Assembly (NCBI GenBank): GCA_033030425.1
Contig: JAUFSD010000003.1
Span: forward strand, 2,666,001-2,730,000
Length of the DNA stretch: 64,000 nt
Source of the DNA: Verpa conica
Taxonomy: Eukaryota; Ascomycota; Pezizomycetes; Pezizales; Morchellaceae
Direction: 5' to 3'
The notes beneath the pieces are model-generated. The model was given only the letters and a program-made list of their open reading frames with translations. It had not been told where the DNA came from and made no database searches. A program made the position numbers and the translations under genes. Shown piece by piece: positions 37,140 through 48,238 of the stretch (its first letter is position 1; the number at the start of each line of letters is the position of its first letter).

Positions 37140-37890
37140 GTGACGCGCGGAATAAGAAATATTTCGTGGATTTATGATTATTGGTAATTATGGCACCTCA
37201 TTCCCTCTTTTCGCTACGCTATGGTTCGGTTGCTCGGGTGAACGGATCATTCAGAACACGCGGTTATGCACACTGGCGGTATGAAGTCCGTGAGAGGCTT
37301 CTCAGTCAGTTAAAACGGTGGAATGTGTATTATAGGGCTTCCGTGTTGCCGCTGCCGGTACAACGTGCCATTGGTAGGTGGCGTCGGTAAGATGACCGGC
37401 TGGGGTTACCCTCGGCAGAGGCCGGGGTGGTGGCTTCCAAACACCGAAGAACCCCCCGGATAAGCAGGATCGGGGAACCCTCTGACGATCCCCCGGACAG
37501 GTCTCTGGGTCAGGACTCCTATCCTCTCGTCGCTACATGTATCAATCGCTTATGCAAGCCAATCGCTTCGTCTATAGCTAAGGCTAGAGTGTTGGCCCGC
37601 CCTACAGGGCGTCAAGGAGTTAAGGAGTCGGCTAGGGCCGGTATATAGACAGCATTGGTTGAGTTGATCCTCGTTTTTAGGATCTGAAACAATCTGGTCA
37701 ATATTGCGGGAGCACATACGGGTATGTCGGAACTCGGCAGTGGAATCATCAATAATCACTCATAGTTTACATCGTCAACTGAATGTTTTAGCTTCTGGGA
37801 AAGAAGCGCTTATACGTGGACCTCCTGAGAGCTCTGTACATCTAGGTAAGAACTATGGGGGACCTGGTCACCAAAAAGAAGACTAGTAAC
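37140..37890 (+). other. Block resembling mitochondrial group II intron DNA (candidate NUMT)
   Basis: This block is more G+C-rich than its surroundings and has no coherent nuclear frame. It carries structured-RNA-like words that I associate with domain I of fungal mitochondrial group II introns: GTCGGTAAGATGACCGGC followed by GGGGTTACCC, a GCCCGCCCTACAGGGCG hairpin near 37594-37610, and a GAGCACATACGGGTATGTC hairpin near 37708-37726. Read with UGA as Trp, one frame from 37167 is longer but still stops. The assignment rests on pattern memory, not alignment. A decayed nuclear element with structured RNA is the alternative. Confidence 0.35.
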
Positions 37891-38216
37891 ATGATTCATT
37901 TCAATTGATCCGATGGATGTTTTAATTTCGAATTTCTTTCTATGAAAAGAAGTACACGTACACGTACACTCGGAGAGAAACTATATGGAGTGAGTCACCT
38001 ACTCTCAAAGCTATTGAGGAACGTAAGCCTGATTTACTAGTAGAATCAGGTATAGTTATATACGGCTAAGAAAGCGGGAATAACGAAGTAGGTGGCAAAC
38101 TGTCATATAAATGAAATTTCTTGAGGATAACGTATAACTACACTGTAAAAGAAAAAACAAGGCCCTAATTGGGGGGTTGAGCTCTCTCTCGATTACCGGT
38201 GATCTTTAAAGTCGTA
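37891..38216. other. 3' flank of the Cys-rich secreted gene
   Basis: No gene is seen. It contains a short GTACAC tandem run near 37950-37967. On the minus strand, just past the stop at 38217, a second GACTTTAAA word follows the one inside the last exon, possibly a remnant of further module copies. Confidence 0.4.
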
Positions 38217-38691
38217 TTAACTTAAAGTCGAGTTCGTGGACGAGCATTCGTACTTTAGATCTATATAAACACCTGAGTATCAGTACTCTTCTGGATTTCA
38301 CACTTTTAGGGGGTTAGTAGAGTGTTCTTACCGCAGTATAGCGGGCAGATACAAGACTGCCCATAGGGACAGTTTCGGATGCAATCGTTTGTACATCCGC
38401 ACTTACATTCGTATTTAAGGTCTAGTCGAATAAAAGTACGTTCAGCCCTCAATCTTAGAATTTATTTGAGTCTCTTCTGCAAACGAAAGACTTACCGCAG
38501 TTCTTAGGGCAACCGCAGGATCCGCCATTGAGATAACAGTTAACAAGACAATCGTTCATGCAACCGCAAGATGGGAGGTATAAATCCTGTCGTTTAACAA
38601 GTCCGCTGGCACCGGTAAGGTCTACGGGGGTACTAAAAACCGAACCAACAAACACAGCTGTGAGAAGGAGAGCTACTGTACTGTAGTGCAT
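38217..38691 (-). CDS. Small secreted protein with tandem 30-residue Cys-rich modules
   Basis: Three exons, 38691-38496, 38421-38332 and 38260-38217, join in frame to 109 residues. Introns are 74 and 71 bases with GTAAGT/GTAAGA donors. Residues 1-20 are a signal peptide (MHYSTVALLLTAVFVGSVFS). A short acidic pro-segment ends at Lys33-Arg34, a Kex2-type site. Module 1 (Asp36-Cys65) and module 2 (Asp66-Cys95) are each 30 residues. Both contain C-x-C-x3-C-x3-C, a loop, then C-x-C-x3-C, with seven and eight cysteines. Module 2 is exactly one symmetric phase-1 exon. Exon 3 starts with the same DLKYEC as module 2, then ends after eight more residues. The start at 38691 was chosen for the signal peptide; an in-frame ATG at 38781 would add 30 residues and bury it. 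The family is not recognised. Effector, defence peptide or metal-binding peptide are all possible. Confidence 0.75.
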
Positions 38692-38786
38692 TCTTGAATA
38701 GGATTGTGGTGGTGGTTTTCGTAGATAAAGTAGTGGATTCGTCCGCTGAAGCTTGAACTTACGAATAGTAGAACATACCATCTACT

Positions 38787-38794
38787 AATTTATA
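38787..38794 (-). promoter_or_regulatory. Possible TATA box of the Cys-rich secreted gene
   Basis: TATAAATT on the minus strand lies about 100 bases upstream of the start codon at 38691. A second candidate, CTATATAG, lies about 45 bases further upstream. Confidence 0.35.
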
Positions 38795-39365
38795 GCCAGA
38801 ATTTTCTACTGAATAGCTGAAATTTTCCTGTGAAACCTCTATATAGCACTCGTATCAGTGCATGAGGATATTACCCGTTACGCCGAGACTCTAGAATACG
38901 AGGCAACATCGTATAACTAAAGTGCCTAAATTACGCCAAGATGCGAATATATATAAATGTTTACTTGTTCACGCTTTTGGCAGCGATTGGCGGTTTTATT
39001 TACGATGCGACATGCATTTATACACCTTATCATGAGTATACGAGCAAGGTAGGTTCTTGTACCCCCCCCCAACTTTCTCTAGAAAATAACATAGCCTATA
39101 TGGCTATAGCAGAGATATAGAAATTCAGTATGGTTGAACACTCATTTATCTTATAGCTAGTAAGATTATGAACTCAATAAGTAAAGAAATACTCAAGAAT
39201 TAGGGCATGACATAAGTGGTTGTGGTCAGGCTAGTTTGATCGATCATGCTAGGCCAAAAACGCGTGATAGCACCCTTGTGGCACCAAGTTGTTATTTTTG
39301 GGGGGGCTGTCTTAAGATATTCCAATATTATCACTATAATAGAAATAACTGCATGGTACATGTAC
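38795..39365. other. Upstream region of the Cys-rich secreted gene
   Basis: No gene is seen. It is A+T-rich with a C9-10 run near 39062. It separates the secreted-protein gene from the MITE-like element. Confidence 0.5.
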
Positions 39366-39496
39366 TACTTGTCCCCCAGGGTAAGAACCTGAAAACAGGG
39401 GGGTCACGATTTGTATGGTAAAATATCTGTGCACGACGCCACACCATACAAAATTCCCCCCCCCTGTTTTCTGGTTCTTACCCTGGGGGACAAGTA
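39366..39496. mobile_element. MITE-like inverted-repeat element, 131 bases
   Basis: Two 54-base inverted arms, 39366-39419 and 39443-39496, surround a 23-base centre. They begin TACTTGTCCCCCAGGGTAAG, share GAACC(T/A)GAAAACAGG and end TTTGTATGGT at the inner side. The arms are nearly identical apart from the length of a G run and a few substitutions. TA at each outer end fits a TA target duplication, as made by Tc1/mariner-type transposases. There is no coding capacity, so it is non-autonomous. It lies about 675 bases upstream of the start codon of the Cys-rich secreted gene. Confidence 0.75.
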
Positions 39497-41753
39497 CAAC
39501 AAAACCAAGTACGAGGAATGAATGTTGCAGAAGATCGCTCACGTATTGACCGAGCAAAGACACACTTGGCAGCTACTTGGGTACTAGTACAAGGGGTTCT
39601 TCACGGGTACCAGCTCAGGTCACAAAATCTTAGGAGACCCACCCCTGGGGATCAGCTACCTACCCGGAGGGCTTTCAACGTGTCTAGGCGAGTCGGGTAA
39701 GAAAACCTGGTAGTACGATAACGTCTAGCTGTTTCATCCCCGCTCTCGTCACCGTGGGGTCTAAGCTACTACTCTGGAATAAGTAAGCAGATATCGACGC
39801 TTGTCGCGATTGATGTGCGTGAGACGGCCAAGGATTCCCAACCAGAAATTTAGAGTTTTGAGGGATATTTGGGCCATTGGAGGGAAGGGTGGGGCGACTC
39901 CGCCGCACATGGCGGTCTTGTCGCGTCGGGCCCATGGAATCGAATCAAATATCGGGTAGGACGGGGGGGGGCATTAATTTACGTTGGCTGCAAGGGGGAG
40001 ATGAGGCGCAAGTTATACATACAAGTGTAGTCGTGATCGAAGTATCAGGTTTGAGCTCGTCGCGCATGCATAATTGCCGGATATCATGGCCGACTGGTTC
40101 CACGAGGTGCCCTGCCCTGTACAGAGGAAAAGGTTCCCCCTGAGTCGTATTGCATGGGGAATGTGCATAGTCCACAGGCCAAGGATACTGTGTAACTTCA
40201 GTGTGTAGTCGATCTGCAAAACATTCATTTAAATATGGGAAGTACATAATTGATCTCGTGATCGGTGGGGAAGGGCCAAGGCTTGAGGCTTTACAAGGGG
40301 TTAATTAACAAAGTCACACTTTACGGGGCCATGAATAAGCAAAACTTGACCCGTATTCTGAACCATGTTATCTCTTAGCTATTATCAAAAAGTGAATAGA
40401 CTGCGAGTGATATTTTATGATTAAAATATCAATCAGCCTATTAGGGCTACAGAGGCCAATTAAAGGCCCTATGTGTCTTGCCTACCAGGTTTATTATAAA
40501 ATATAAATTAAAGGATTATTAATGAAATGGCTTTGTGAGAGTATGTAACCGAGCTGAAATATAAGAAATTAACGAATTGCTAGCATTATAGCCATGGATT
40601 TGGGATGTTCTATAGAGTAAGAAAAAGAAAAGACTTAATTTACTATATATCTGTCAGTAGTGAGATTGGTTACAGAGTTGAAATTTGATACTATGGGTCA
40701 CAAGGTAAATATATCTAAACATCGTAATTACAAGGTTTAGTTGGATTCCGAGGGGCTCGGGTAGGGCCGCGGGTCTATCATAAAAATCCCAACTAGCCAA
40801 GCTAGCTACTATTATATTATAGAGCTTATGATCATGTTTCTGATACGGTAAGAAGTTGTAACATGCATGTAATCTGTAGTCGTACGTTTACTAACCCTTA
40901 TTTAATAAGTCTGCTATAACCGGGGTACGTTTTTAAGTTTTGTTATAATTGGTGAAAGTGGTATATATAGGTAATGTTAAACAGGGCTGTAGCTTATAGT
41001 GCACTGACCCCCAGTTGGTATAAACGCATATTCGGCGCCTGGTTAATTAAAGTGATAAGACTCGTTCGTATATTAAATTCTGGGACTTATGCATAGTAAG
41101 AGCAAGTTGATAGTGTCTGCATACAATAGGATGCTTCTCGGCGTGAGATTCGTGTAACCTCTTAGGAAGCTCTTGTAGATCACTATATACGTGCGCCAGT
41201 CTCGTAACACTAGGGTGTTTTTAATTTCTAATATAATATATATATAGCTATATTTAATCTTTAGAGATTTCTTGATAATCGCGTATATAAATTTAATTAC
41301 CTATTGATTAGTCGCACACATTTGTCTCGGTTTAGATTATAGTATCGATCAAGTCACCTTTCTAACAGGCCGTGGAGAAGCCACGTACTCTCCTTGGTCT
41401 ACAATAGAAGGTTATTCTTTCGCCTACGTTATATAGGATGAGCGGCGCCATGTGCTGGTCTTGAAAACTGGTCTCAAAGTATGTACTTTTTAGTTCTTGA
41501 AAGAAACTTCATTTTCTGACTTGAAAACCTTGATTTTCAGAGTGCTAGTAGCTAGCGCCTATAATAAGACTATTGAGCGTTATACAGAAATATTATATAT
41601 ATTCCCTCAATACCACTTATTTTTTAGCGAAAAAAGTAATCCCAGACTACAATTATTCACTATATATCAACCGACGAATTCCCACTTTGTAAAAAGGGGT
41701 CTGAAAAGGGGCAACTGGTATTAGAATCGAATACATATCATATAAATACTAAA
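39497..41753. other. Gene-poor stretch
   Basis: No gene is supported. Frames at 39518-40247 overlap on both strands without family features. From 40.3 to 41.7 kb the sequence is strongly A+T-rich. Confidence 0.5.
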
Positions 41754-42083
41754 ATGGACTCCTCGCCACTCATCAAAGCCCATCTGATCCTCGAAATAGT
41801 TCTCCTAATCATCGAACTCATTCAACGCTCCACTGGTATACCATTTTTCTGCGTTGTAATCGTATCTAGTACCCTAGTCTATCGATTTTTAATATACTCT
41901 ACAACTCCGCGAGTAGTAGGTACGAATAACCTTAGTGAGCAGGAGCTAAGGCAGTGGCTTCAAGAGTGGGTGGAAGGGCAACAACAAGATGATTTTGTTG
42001 GTCTTGTGGCAAATAGTATGAATAGGGCTGCGGGTAATGATGCACATGAAAAAGCAGTGGCTAGAGGCTGGGGCCGCTCATGA
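41754..42083 (+). CDS. Hypothetical 109-residue protein with two hydrophobic segments
   Basis: A single ATG frame. The N-terminal half is hydrophobic (LILEIVLLIIELIQ and FFCVVIVSSTLVYRFLIY), the C-terminal half is polar and helical (NLSEQELRQWLQEWVEGQQQ). The segregation into a membrane-like and an amphipathic part looks coding rather than random, and a TATAAATA word lies just upstream. I do not recognise a family. It could also be a fragment of a larger decayed gene. It sits alone in the desert. Confidence 0.35.
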   Translation: MDSSPLIKAHLILEIVLLIIELIQRSTGIPFFCVVIVSSTLVYRFLIYSTTPRVVGTNNLSEQELRQWLQEWVEGQQQDDFVGLVANSMNRAAGNDAHEKAVARGWGRS

Positions 42084-43284
42084 AATCTGGGGCTCCTGTA
42101 TGGAGGTGGCTGGCTAGCTAGGTGAATGGTTAGTATTTTGGTAGGCTCTGAGAAATAGGCGTGTATAAGGGTGAAGAATACTAGTACTACTATTAATGAT
42201 TGGTTTAATTAATGTGGTTTGATATTTACAGTTGTATCTAGGCTTAGTAGAACTTTGCTTAGGGGTTCTTACATTGGGTTTCAATAAGTCCAAAGTTCAT
42301 CGAGCACAGATCCCAGGACTTGTTTGAAACATTTTCAAGCCATCTTTTATGCCTACTCTAAACCTAAGCATATTAATGAACGGAGCTCATGAGTGCTAAT
42401 AAACCCTAACCCTGCGTTGTTCCACGAATGACAAATCCTAATCCTAGTTTTACCTAGGGCATCGTAATCTCTCCTGGGAAATATCTGGTCTAGCTATCAT
42501 CCCAAACCTCAAGACCAGCATGGTTAGAAAGTTGTCAGCGCTGCGACTGGTTCTCTTTTTGCTAGAGCAAGTTTTCCCTGTCAAGTACAGATCAGTCAGC
42601 ACTCATTCAAGGCCATCCACAGTACCTCTTGGTTATGTTTCCTTTTGGGGTTTACGCCCTTCTAGGTGCTGTGCTTGGAAGGTGCGATGCAACGCGGTAG
42701 TTATGATATCATACGGTGACTTCCGAGTGGAGATTTTAGCATGGATGGCGCTGCTCTCATACTGTATATGGAAAGCGTGATCCGACGCCTTGAGATACTG
42801 GGGATCAGTCTTGAGGTATGCATAAGCTTTCTTTCCATATCAGATATCGGGATTGGGGCTTTCACTCACAGCTTGGTACTTTATAAAAGCTTGTACCTGT
42901 TTAACTTCTTGTGTGTTCACTAGGGCTTGGTACTCGTCGTCATTGTGAAGTCGCCACAATGATGACGTCGGGCCTGCCACCAGCAAACACACCACAGTAT
43001 CCAACTTCTTCCCTCAACAAAAGTGTGGAAAACGGAGCAAATATTCCCGCAAAGGAGAACCTGGAAGTCAATTTTAACAGCTGCAATTCCTCAAAGTACG
43101 AGTACAGATCAATAGATCGTCTCACTCCTCCCGTCTACCGCTCATAATCCCAGTCCCCGGCCTTCTCTCCAGTGTCCATTTCTTCTTTATTTTATTTTTT
43201 GGTTAACCCCTCTCCTCGTATACATCTCCTTCTCCCGCTGCTACCACACTGAGTAATATCTGCCGGGCCGGTATCTTTACAATC
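42084..43284. other. Upstream region of the Zn2Cys6 gene
   Basis: No firm gene. Frames at 42520-42780, 42741-42923 and 42959-43147 are short; a donor (GTATGC, 42816) and acceptor (ACTAG, 42924) could join two of them into a 37-codon peptide, which is not convincing. The T/C-rich run just before 43285 suits a leader. Confidence 0.45.
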
Positions 43285-46200
43285 ATGGAGATTGACCCGG
43301 GGCTGAAACAAGAGCCTCCTGGTTCCGATCACTCGGAAAATAGCATCGGTGATACACCACCAACCCATGATACCGGTGGTAGAGTAAACGCCGGTAGCTT
43401 ACCGTCATCCGAAAGAGACGACTCCCTTACGTTATTGCCGGAGGTTCAGGCAACTGGAAGGCCAGTTGGGACGAAAAGGCCGTTCCAAAGAAGAAGAAGG
43501 AGTAGAGCTTGTGATGCTTGTCGGGCCAGGAAAACGAAGGTAAGAAATTATATTTACTTCTTTTTGTGGTTGAGAATGAGAGTTTCATTCTAATATGTGG
43601 GGAGCTGCTGTAGTGTGATACTCCTGACCGTGGCCCCTGTTCTGCGTGTGTGTCTGCTAGTTTGGTTTGTAAATTCTCAGGAGGCGAAGATCGAAGGCGG
43701 GCTGGTCCTGCAAGGTCGGTATCTTTTTGTTTTGCGCAATTTTTTGGAATATCACTCGCTATTTTTAACAACTACTAAAGTTAATCTCCAGGCGCGTACG
43801 GGCTCTTGAAAGTACAGTTCAAGAGCTAACTCGAAAGCTCGCTGAAGCCGAGAAAAGGCTTCAACAAATCGGTCTTTCAGGCAGTGAACCCGAATCTCTC
43901 ACAGAGAGGCCTCCTCATTCACCTATGACAACAGCCACGGATCCTAGCGTCCCCCCTAAGAGCCCTCACTTCAGTGGTTCCTCATCAGTTCAAGATCTGA
44001 GTGTTCGTAGACCCTCGTGCTCTAATTCTTATGGTGAACCGATAGATTATGGTGGTGCTCAGAAAGAGCGAGAAAGGAGGACGGAGCTATATCAGGAGGA
44101 CGGAACTTCATGGGATCATCATATCTTCGGCCCAAGTTCATGCCCGAGTTTCTTACACTCATATAACGACTACCTTTCGCGTCTCGGCTACCGACCCCCC
44201 CCGGCATCGAATCCGACACTTGGTGGGGGGCCACCGCCACCAAATCCGAACACACGAATACCAAACCCATCTGCGCCGAATAAGTTCCTTCCTTTTGACT
44301 TGCGAGCGCTGCTTCCTCCAATTAGACTCGCAAGGCAGATGTTTGAGGTATTTCGAAAGACAGTGCAGAACTATACACCAATCTTTTATTGGCCAAGCTT
44401 AGAGAAAAAGATTGAAAGGGCATGGGGTATGCCAATATGGGATGGTGATAGCGAGGCTGTGAGGAGTGTGTTTTGTGTTATTGTGATGTTGCTAGCAGTT
44501 GCGAGCCAGTTTATTGAACCCGGGGAAATAGATGAACCAGAGGGAGGAGATTGGGCACACGTACAAGAGAGGTATGTAGGTCTTTATGGTGATGACCGAC
44601 TCTGAACTCTTTTGCTAAGAGCGAATTATAGGAATGGGTGGATGTTTTTTGAGTTTGGACGAAAGTACTCGAATTTAAACAACCCAGATTACACCATTGA
44701 CGATGCCATATGTATCAATTTCACTTCCTTCCTTTACCTCCTCATATAAAACCCCTAACAAGTCTCTGGGCAATATAGATCTCCTACTCATGGCCTTCTA
44801 CCTCGACAAAGCATTTCTTCCTTCCCCCTGTTGGATGATAACTGGGGCCATGGCTCGCGTCTGTCAGGACATTGGCATCTACCGTCGCACTCCAGCTGGT
44901 CTCTACAACGATATTGAAATCGAATGTAGAACTCGTCTTTTCTGGGCCGCCTACATCCAAGATCGGAAGATCTCGATGAAGCTTGGTCGACCTGTCATAT
45001 TCCGCGACCAACATATAAATGTTGGTCTTCCAGGGATTCCTGGTGTTCTAGGGAAGGAGGGAGAGGAAGGCACAACACAAGGCTCCCTTAATAATCAAAA
45101 TGGTGTTGGTGCTGTAAATTCCTCGGAAATAGCCAGCATGGAGGATCGTCAGAGTGATTTTGATGATGAAGATACTAGGAGTTCGTTAGAGGTCTTTAAG
45201 GCAACAATTTATATTGCAAAGACAAGCGAGAGTTTATTGAGCATTCAATTGAAGTATAATGGCGGTGATGAGGATATTAAGCATTTGCAGAATGTGGACG
45301 AGATGTTGAAGAAAGCGTGGGAGGTTTTCCCGCCGGAGCTGACAGATCTGACGAGATCAGATATGTTGGATCTTCCTGCCGTAAGACGTATGATTCTATC
45401 ACGATATTCCGACTATCCTAAATCGTAACTAACATTAGGCAGCACTATTTCACCTTCAACACTCTCGAATAATTCTCTATCGTTATTTCACTGACTTCAC
45501 TGGCGCTCCTGCCCTCATCCGTGACTTTCGCACTTTCTGCCTCGCCCAATCAATCCAAGTCGCCAAAATCACATCACACATCCTTTCTCGTGTATCTAAA
45601 AATGCCGACTTTGACCGTACTTTTGGTCTCCGCACTGACGAACTCGTATTCATTCATACATTCCGCGCAGCAACAGTGCTACTTCTCGGCCACTACTGTC
45701 ATGATCGCTCCCTGCTCAGCGTTAGTGCAGAAGAAGTAGACTTATGCGCGAGAGCACTAAGAAGTGCGGCGAGAAGTCACTATCTTGGACAGAAACTGTT
45801 GAAGCTGTTCGAGGATTTTGCGAAGATGTTCGGGTATCAGATTGGGCTTGCGGGGGAGATCTCTAATGCGATTCCGAGTGTCCCGGGAGACGAGAGTGTT
45901 AGGGAGAAACCAGAAGACCTCCACGTCACACCAACACCGTCAAATCCTTGGAGTAGCACGCAACAAAATAACACTATCTCGACCCCGCAATATAGCAATC
46001 CAGTATATGGTGAATACCATGCCCCTTCTAACAACACCCGATGGATCCCAGCTACTAGTGCCCCTCTCGCACCGACCTACCAACATCTGCTCAACTCGAA
46101 CCAAAGTGTGCCTCAGTCCCACCACTCAGGACTAATATTTGTGGATCCTGCAATGGGAGGAGGGGGACTACCGACAGCGGTTGCAGGTGATGCAGAGGAG

Positions 46201-46347
46201 CCCATCTCGGATGATCAGGCGCCGTTGCCACATCCAATTGATTGGGATTTGTATCAGCAGATGTTGACATTTGATCCGAGCTTCGAGGTGTATATGGGTG
46301 GGCCTACCAATCGGCATTTTTTGTATGATAGAGGTGATATCGATTAG
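43285..46347 (+). CDS. Zn2Cys6 transcription factor with fungal-specific domain
   Basis: Six exons, 43285-43539, 43614-43714, 43792-44571, 44632-44711, 44779-45380 and 45439-46347, give 908 residues in frame. The first intron falls inside the zinc cluster; splicing restores C-x2-C-x6-C-x7-C-x2-C-x6-C at residues 76-104, after a basic run (RRRRSRACDACRARKTK). A short coiled-coil dimer element follows (RVRALESTVQELTRKLAEAE). The middle homology region is clear: MFEVFRKTVQNYTPIFYWPS, WMFFEFGRKYSNLNNPDYTI, LLLMAFYLDKAFLPSPCWM, RVCQDIGIYRR, and RLFWAAYIQDRKISMKLGRP. The C-terminus is Pro/Ser/Asn-rich, ending in an acidic stretch. These are nuclear pathway regulators that bind CGG-type sites as dimers; the target pathway is not evident and no metabolic cluster adjoins it. 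The donor of exon 2 (GTCGGT) is weak and could be shifted by three codons. Confidence 0.93.
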
Positions 46348-48238
46348 TATTAGTGTATTATTATTATTATTATTATTATTGAGATAGGTTTTCTTTTTTC
46401 TTTTTTAGTAAAGGCTTCTGCGTAAGATGAAGGCGGGAGCAAGCCTACTTATAGGACTATTGAGTGGCAACTATGCCAGGGGTTTCTTAGATGTAAATAT
46501 TTTTAAATGGATCTATTACTAAAAGTTATGCTAGTTCAGTTTACCATTAAACTAACTATAAGAGGTGAAGAAGTTAGCGAAGACAGATGGGAAATGACAA
46601 TCAACGTGAAGAATAAGTAACGTCTAACTGCTGATCATAGAGGTCTTGGCGACTAGATAGCGGTCTGGGGTTTAAAAAAAGCTGTAAAGAGATCAGTCAT
46701 AAAGTTCTTTAAACCCCTCATACTTGAGGATTCGTGCCATGCATGTACTAAAACCGGGCTGGTCACCCATCACCCGAACGGGGTAACTTCAGTGGCAACA
46801 AACGATAACGGGTGTCGTTGTTAATGCCTAAGACTTCTATATAGGTGTTGTGTCCTTATTTATACGGCCCCCCGTGTCAATTTATTCTTTGGTCGTCTAT
46901 CTATTCACAACACCATCATGGTAGCCCTCTTTCTCTTACCTAGGGATTTATTGCTTATGATATAGCCGTTATTGCCCCGCTGCCTTCCTATTACTTTAAT
47001 AAACCTTTTGAGGCCAAGGGAAATGAGATACCAGCTAAAGTAGCCCTAAAGAACTTGGTAGAGGGTCGATCGGCAGGAGTTATGTAGAGGGTATCCAAGG
47101 GAATTGGTGTGCTACCCTATGATACTATGTGTAGGATTTGGTACTTGGGTTCTAACTATTAAGCTGATCAGACGAGAGCTACATACTGTGACAGTTCATT
47201 ACTTTTTCAACCAGTTAGATCACCTACCCGCAAAAAGCATTTGTTTCTGGCTATTCTACCAACCTCTCCTTTTGGATTCGCCACCGCCACCGGGAAGGGG
47301 TCAACAGGGATGTTGGCGACGGAGCTAGACCACCAAAAAACTAGATTGTGAGGTAGCCCAAACAAAAATGCGGTCGACCACCTAAAATATTTGAAATAAA
47401 ACTTCTCCGATACTTTCTACATCCCTGCACCCTCCCCATCCCTATAGGCACATCCTATCACTTTAGAATTATACTACCAATACGCTATTTTATTAAGATA
47501 CAGGTTCTAGCTCTCGGAAGTAGCCGTTTCCCTACTAGGTATACCTATTTTTACCTCTCAAATCATATAAGTTGTACCGCAATGCATGTAAAGTTCTCTT
47601 TCAAGAACGCAAAGCTACATGTGCCCAAACAACCACAGGCCAGAAAAGAGCAGGAAGTTAGAATTTGAAGTAAGTTTGAAGGTTGTAAAAGGAAAAGAGG
47701 AGATCAGAAGCTAGCGAAATATGGGTGGATGGATAATAGGGGGGGAAAACTGACCTGTAGATTTTAGGAAAATCTCGAATAATAGCAACATCTATTGATA
47801 TAACCCATTTGGGATATATATCACAATAGATGTTGCGCCATGTGACTTGAATCGAATGATGCAAGTAGGGGGGCATATTTGCCACGGAATTAGCAATTTA
47901 TTACTTTATGTACTAACTAAGAAAGACAAATATCATAAAGGTGATGTAGAACCCAACATCATGATACCACCAGGCCAGGGAAGAATGAATCAGTTGTACA
48001 AATCACAGATAATCACTCGTTCACCGTGCCTCGAGAGGTACTAGTCATATCTTCAGGCCTTTAACAACTAATTAAATTTTTGGTAGTAATATGCAAAAAG
48101 ATACACAATCACCAAAGAAGTTACCCCAGTCAATAGAGCATACAAGAGGCCTTTAAATAGGTTAGAGAAATGAGTACTTCAGTCCTCCCCTTATTAATAT
48201 TTCTTCAAATATAAAAATTACATCAATATTCTCGGCGC
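46348..48238. other. Intergenic region between convergent genes
   Basis: 3' flanks of the Zn2Cys6 gene (plus) and the WDR7-like gene (minus). An ATT microsatellite occupies 46356-46380. Short frames at 47104-47328 and 47658-47885 have no features of real genes. Confidence 0.55.
46356..46380. repeat. ATT microsatellite
   Basis: About eight tandem ATT units just after the Zn2Cys6 stop codon. Confidence 0.9.

Noticed and set aside
37181..37886. Three short basic plus frames (37181-37390, 37427-37648, 37704-37886)
   Set aside because: They lie in the block with structured-RNA-like words and show no continuity; treated as non-coding.
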